Of a DNA stretch of 64,000 nt, positions 61,246 to 64,000 are shown in pieces. The notes beneath the pieces were generated by a model, which did no database searches, was not told the origin of the DNA, and was given only the letters and a program-made list of their open reading frames with translations. Both the position numbers and the translations under genes were made by a program. Source of the stretch: Bacillus sp. MUM 116 (lineage in GTDB: Bacteria > Bacillota > Bacilli > Bacillales > Cytobacillaceae); the NCBI RefSeq assembly GCF_001866655.1, contig NZ_MLYR01000002.1:19558-83557 (forward strand), given 5' to 3'. How positions within the stretch are numbered: position 1 is the stretch's first letter; every line of letters starts with the position of its first letter.

Positions 61246-61338
61246 TTAGTAACCACTCATAAAAGAGGTTCCTACAATAATGAGTAGAACAAACAATAAG
61301 ACAATCAACGCAAAAGAAGTTGTCATTCCTCCTGACAT
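61246..61338 (-). CDS. YjcZ-family small protein (copy 2)
   Basis: A 30-residue peptide MSGGMTTSFALIVLLFVLLI then IVGTSFMSGY. It has two substitutions against copy 1 (V to L, T to S), both mild. The ribosome site GGCGGTAGGAATT is weaker than in copy 1 (GGAGGTAGGAGAT). Confidence 0.83.
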   Translation of the reverse strand: MSGGMTTSFALIVLLFVLLIIVGTSFMSGY

Positions 61339-61545
61339 AATTCCTACCGCCTTCACTAGCTTTCATAATAATATACGCGATCTATGAATAAATGATATGG
61401 ACAAACTATCATTATACCGCGGAATTTTTTTTACGAACTTTTTCATTGCCAAGTAATCATTCCGTTCCATTTGAAAAAAATCCGTAGGCATTAATTTTGG
61501 TCCAATTTCATAATGTGTAAAAAAGAAAGGGAGGTGGTAAAACGT

Positions 61546-61932
61546 ATGAAAATACAGGTTAGCGGATTTGTTGTTCATTCAGAAGATTCGAATTTAGATT
61601 CTGAGCATTCTCATATTTTATTTCTAACTTCATGGGACGGAAGACCAATTCACAGACATCATTTTGCCGGAGTAACCTCTATTAATGCAGGTCATGATCA
61701 TCGATATACAGGTACAACTGAACCTGCTCCTACCGGAGTTCCCCATAACCATAGATACTATACTGTTACATTCTTGAATGATGGGCATAAACATGAAATT
61801 CGAGGAGCTACTGGCCCTGCAATCCCCTTGCCCAATGGTGGACATTTTCATCATTTTGAGGGCGTAACATCAGTTAATGGTGCCCATCCTCATTCTCATA
61901 AATATAGTGGCAAAACTAGTCCTAGTGATTAG
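61546..61932 (+). CDS. YmaF-family His-rich protein (copy 2)
   Basis: A 128-residue protein, identical to copy 1 but for one residue (RGATGP for RGTTGP), with the same series of HxH motifs. GGGAGGTGG precedes the ATG, better than in copy 1. The GAAGCGTTTGTATG hairpin at 62087-62115 ends it. Confidence 0.9.
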   Translation: MKIQVSGFVVHSEDSNLDSEHSHILFLTSWDGRPIHRHHFAGVTSINAGHDHRYTGTTEPAPTGVPHNHRYYTVTFLNDGHKHEIRGATGPAIPLPNGGHFHHFEGVTSVNGAHPHSHKYSGKTSPSD

Positions 61933-62246
61933 GAATACCGTTTGAAAAGTCAACTTATGATCTAATACCTGGCTACTTCAATAATTCCCACTGCAAATTT
62001 TTTTAAAAATCTATCACTTGTCCAATCCTTTTTAGTTCTAGTACATATGCTAATACTGCCACCTCACATATTTATTCACCGCTAGAGAAGCGTTTGTATG
62101 TAATGCAAATGCTTCTTTTTATTTTTAAAAAGTTTTCTTGTAAATTTTCCCATTCCAATGATGCCTGTCCAATCAATCTTTCTCCTATGAAATATATATA
62201 TAGTAGAGTATTTTTTCTCTAATCTTCCAACAGGGGGTGAAACGAT

Positions 62247-62375
62247 ATGTCTTGGGGATATGGCTGTGATGGCGGTTACGGCTACGGTGGTGGCTTTAGC
62301 GGCGGCAGCACTTTCGTTTTAATCGTAGTATTGTTCGTTCTTTTAATTATTGTTGGTACTACTGTTGTTTTTTAA
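62247..62375 (+). CDS. YjcZ-family small protein, Gly/Tyr-rich head (copy 2)
   Basis: Forty-two residues, identical to copy 1 at 50523. AGGGGGTGAAACGAT precedes the ATG; the AAAAAGACGACTCTA terminator follows (about 62415-62464). Confidence 0.92.
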   Translation: MSWGYGCDGGYGYGGGFSGGSTFVLIVVLFVLLIIVGTTVVF

Positions 62376-62464
62376 TAAATTGTTCAGACCGAAAGTGTTT
62401 TAGAAACAATTGACAAAAAAAGACGACTCTAACATTCAGGAAATCGAATAGGAGTTGTCTTTTT

Positions 62465-62875
62465 GATTTTAGATATTTTTTTCTTAGGCTGTGTTAAACT
62501 TGCCTGTTGGTTGAATCTAAAGAAGAAAAACTTTTTGAATTGGAATCACCTATTTATTAGAACCTTCAAAGGAATATATGTCACTTTAGGAGTTATTTTG
62601 CACTTACTTTAAGTGATATTTTGCATATCTAACATTAAAATCCCATCTATCTTCACATGCTGATCGGTTTAGTAAAAAAACGACTGCTCATTGTTCAGCA
62701 ATCGCGTCCGATTCTTAAATAAGCTACTGCATATACTTTTCGTTCTACGAAGCAACTAAATGTACTATTTCAGCTAATATTTCTCTTTGTTATAAATTCC
62801 ATAAATACAAAATATTGGCAAAATATTTGTCTGCATGTATAATAAAATTATCTTAATGCAAAGGGGTTGTTCCTT
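62465..62875. other. Gene-free stretch after the duplicated block
   Basis: The block ends at about 62526. A trace of the dispersed repeat (TTGTTCAGCAATCGCGTCCGATTCTTAAATAAG) is seen near 62690-62722. Nothing else is recognisable. Confidence 0.5.
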
Positions 62876-63319
62876 ATGAATCAACGAATCTCCAACAATG
62901 ATGTTGCACCCGAAGCAATGAAAATTATGTTAGATATGGAGAAGTACACTAAAAAGTCTTCAATTAATGAAACTACTAGAGAGTTGATCAAAATTAGAGC
63001 TTCTCAAATTAACGGTTGTGCCTTCTGCCTCAATATGCATACATCCGACGCTCGTAAGATGGGGGAAACTGAACAAAGAATTTATTGTTTAAATGTCTGG
63101 GAAGAAAGCGATTTTTATTCACCTGAAGAAAAAGTTTCTTTAGAACTTACTGAGCATATTACCTTGATACCAACAAAACGAGTTCCTGATGACTTATACA
63201 AGCGTGTCCGAGAACATTATGATGAGAAACAATATGTTGATCTAGTTCTTATTATTAATCAAATAAACAATTGGAATAGACTCTCTATTGCAGTGGGCCA
63301 AACACCAACTAAGATTTAA
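62876..63319 (+). CDS. Carboxymuconolactone decarboxylase-family protein (AhpD-like)
   Basis: A 147-residue protein with RELIKIRASQINGCAFCLNMHTSDARKMG: the CxxC-x3-H core of AhpD-like peroxidase partners. The helical rest (EQRIYCLNVWEESDFYSPEE; LVLIINQINNWNRLSIAVGQ) fits the family. They act as thiol peroxidases or reductases. The ATG follows AAAGGGG. Monocistronic. Confidence 0.92.
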   Translation: MNQRISNNDVAPEAMKIMLDMEKYTKKSSINETTRELIKIRASQINGCAFCLNMHTSDARKMGETEQRIYCLNVWEESDFYSPEEKVSLELTEHITLIPTKRVPDDLYKRVREHYDEKQYVDLVLIINQINNWNRLSIAVGQTPTKI

Positions 63320-63424
63320 TTTCCTTAACGAACATCCTATGGTGTTCGTTTTTTAATGTTGCAAAAATTTGTCAATTATGCATTGCTAAATTATTAAAAC
63401 ACGATAAATAATAACTTAAAAAGA

Positions 63425-63530
63425 CACAATTCCTTGTACAAGAATTGCGCCCGATTGTTGAAAATCAATGCCTAAATCTTATTCGAGATAAGCACCCGTC
63501 AGTTTAAGTGATTTTTTTCACAAACTCAGG
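63425..63530. repeat. Composite repeat
   Basis: AATTCCTTGTACAAGAATTGCGCCCGATTGTTG includes the dyad AATTCTTG/CAAGAATT-like arms. It is followed by TAAGCACCCGTCAGTTTAAGTGATTTTTTTCACAAAC. Confidence 0.65.
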
Positions 63531-63638
63531 CGGGTTTTTATTTTTACGAAAAATGGACAAGACATAGTCAATTGCCCTCTCAACATGTGGAATCTTTACA
63601 TAATTTATAGCAATTCCCTTAGAAAGGAGGTTTTTGAC

Positions 63639-63878
63639 ATGTACTTCGATTATGATAATGCTCGTCGTTTCGAAGGTCAATTGATTAAGGTTCAAAATGA
63701 ACAGGGTGACTGGGTTATCGGGAAGATTGTTAAAGTAAAAAATGACGGTTTTGAAATAGCTGAACTAAATTCAAAACAACCAAATGATGGCTACGGCTTT
63801 GGATTTTTCCCTGGGCCATTTTTCGGCAGACGTTTCTTTAGACCGTTTGGTGCCCCGTTTTTCCCATTCTTCTTCTGA
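63639..63878 (+). CDS. Small protein with SH3-like head and Phe/Pro/Gly tail
   Basis: A 79-residue protein. MYFDYDNARRFEGQLIKVQN then EQGDWVIGKIVKVKNDGFEI looks like a small beta-barrel. The tail (DGYGFGFFPGPFFGRRFFRP, FGAPFFPFFF) is rich in Phe, Pro and Gly as in coat or sheath proteins. AGAAAGGAGG lies eight bases before the ATG, which fixes the start. It is probably spore-associated. Confidence 0.75.
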   Translation: MYFDYDNARRFEGQLIKVQNEQGDWVIGKIVKVKNDGFEIAELNSKQPNDGYGFGFFPGPFFGRRFFRPFGAPFFPFFF

Positions 63879-64000
63879 TAATCGCTTAAAGAGCAACGCC
63901 TTCAAGCTTGCTCTTTTTTCATGTCGGATGTTGATTTACCATATATTCAACAGATAACAACAAATCTGTGTCATGAAAATACACGCTGGTATGTGAGTTA

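Larger units (their letters stand above)
53365..62526. repeat. Full-length copy of the duplicated block
   Basis: Holds the intact CDF gene, PepSY genes, CsoR-type regulator, bshA, ABC exporter and the tiny-gene cassette. Its two ends are repeated at 48648-50801. The order suggests a tandem duplication followed by deletion inside the left copy. Confidence 0.85.

Overview
The window is low-GC DNA from a spore-forming Bacillaceae (Bacillus, Peribacillus or Neobacillus type). The evidence is direct: purine-rich Shine-Dalgarno sites, many TTG/GTG starts, GerAB-type germinant permeases, a sporulation-type diadenylate cyclase (CdaS), AbrB, YjcZ and YmaF small proteins, bacillithiol synthesis (BshA) and a quinone-stress cluster of the MhqR type. 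I see no rRNA, tRNA, CRISPR array or prophage. The region looks accessory: single genes or short operons, many broken genes, two kinds of mobile-element remains, and a composite hairpin repeat that fills most intergenic gaps from about 1.7 to 44 kb.

Layout. 0-9.6 kb: frameshifted gerAB, MarR plus a DUF6022-like gene, DinB, abrB, HxlR regulator, and a minus-strand run of small hypothetical genes (UPF0158 and others). 9.9-16.6 kb: SDR oxidoreductase beside a high-GC SDR fragment, an intact IS110-family element with a structured non-coding end (candidate bridge RNA), a decayed MocR regulator divergent from a GNAT acetyltransferase, and an Imm50-like gene. 17-22.7 kb: NCS1 cytosine permease, membrane proteins, WrbA, CdaS, YcaC-like hydrolase. 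22.7-28.9 kb: a minus-strand quinone/electrophile detoxification block (WrbA, pirin, a 44-aa stress protein, MhqD hydrolase, two ring-cleaving dioxygenases, flavin reductase, DoxX, MhqR). An 18-bp perfect palindrome lies upstream of doxX and a degenerate version upstream of mhqR. 29-34.6 kb: resolvase remnant with a three-part res site, alcohol dehydrogenase remnant, old yellow enzyme, then the ytbE-ytbD / ytcD divergon with a long inverted operator. 34.8-44.7 kb: IS110 fragment, CBO0543-type and small hypothetical genes, DUF3231, a MarR/DUF3238/azoreductase locus with two inverted operators, and a MerR gene with START (SRPBCC) proteins behind a 19-bp-spacer promoter. 45-46 kb: intact gerAB.

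46.9-62.5 kb is a metal/thiol island. A COG4705 membrane protein is fused to two extracytoplasmic repeats. The same tryptophan-x3-glutamate helical motif recurs in a nearby lipoprotein and twice in the FTR1 iron permease, which sits behind a Fur-like box. Cation diffusion facilitator, PepSY membrane proteins, a CsoR-family regulator with its C/G-tract operator, bshA and an ABC exporter follow. A segment of about 9.1 kb (53365-62526) is present a second time as an internally deleted copy (48648-50801). Both copies carry a cassette of four tiny genes: a peptide made of IEIEIEIE-RRRR repeats, two YjcZ-like peptides and YmaF.

The genes appear to serve redox, electrophile, metal and sporulation functions, mostly as small self-regulated units. 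Function calls are from recognised family motifs only; no database search was run.
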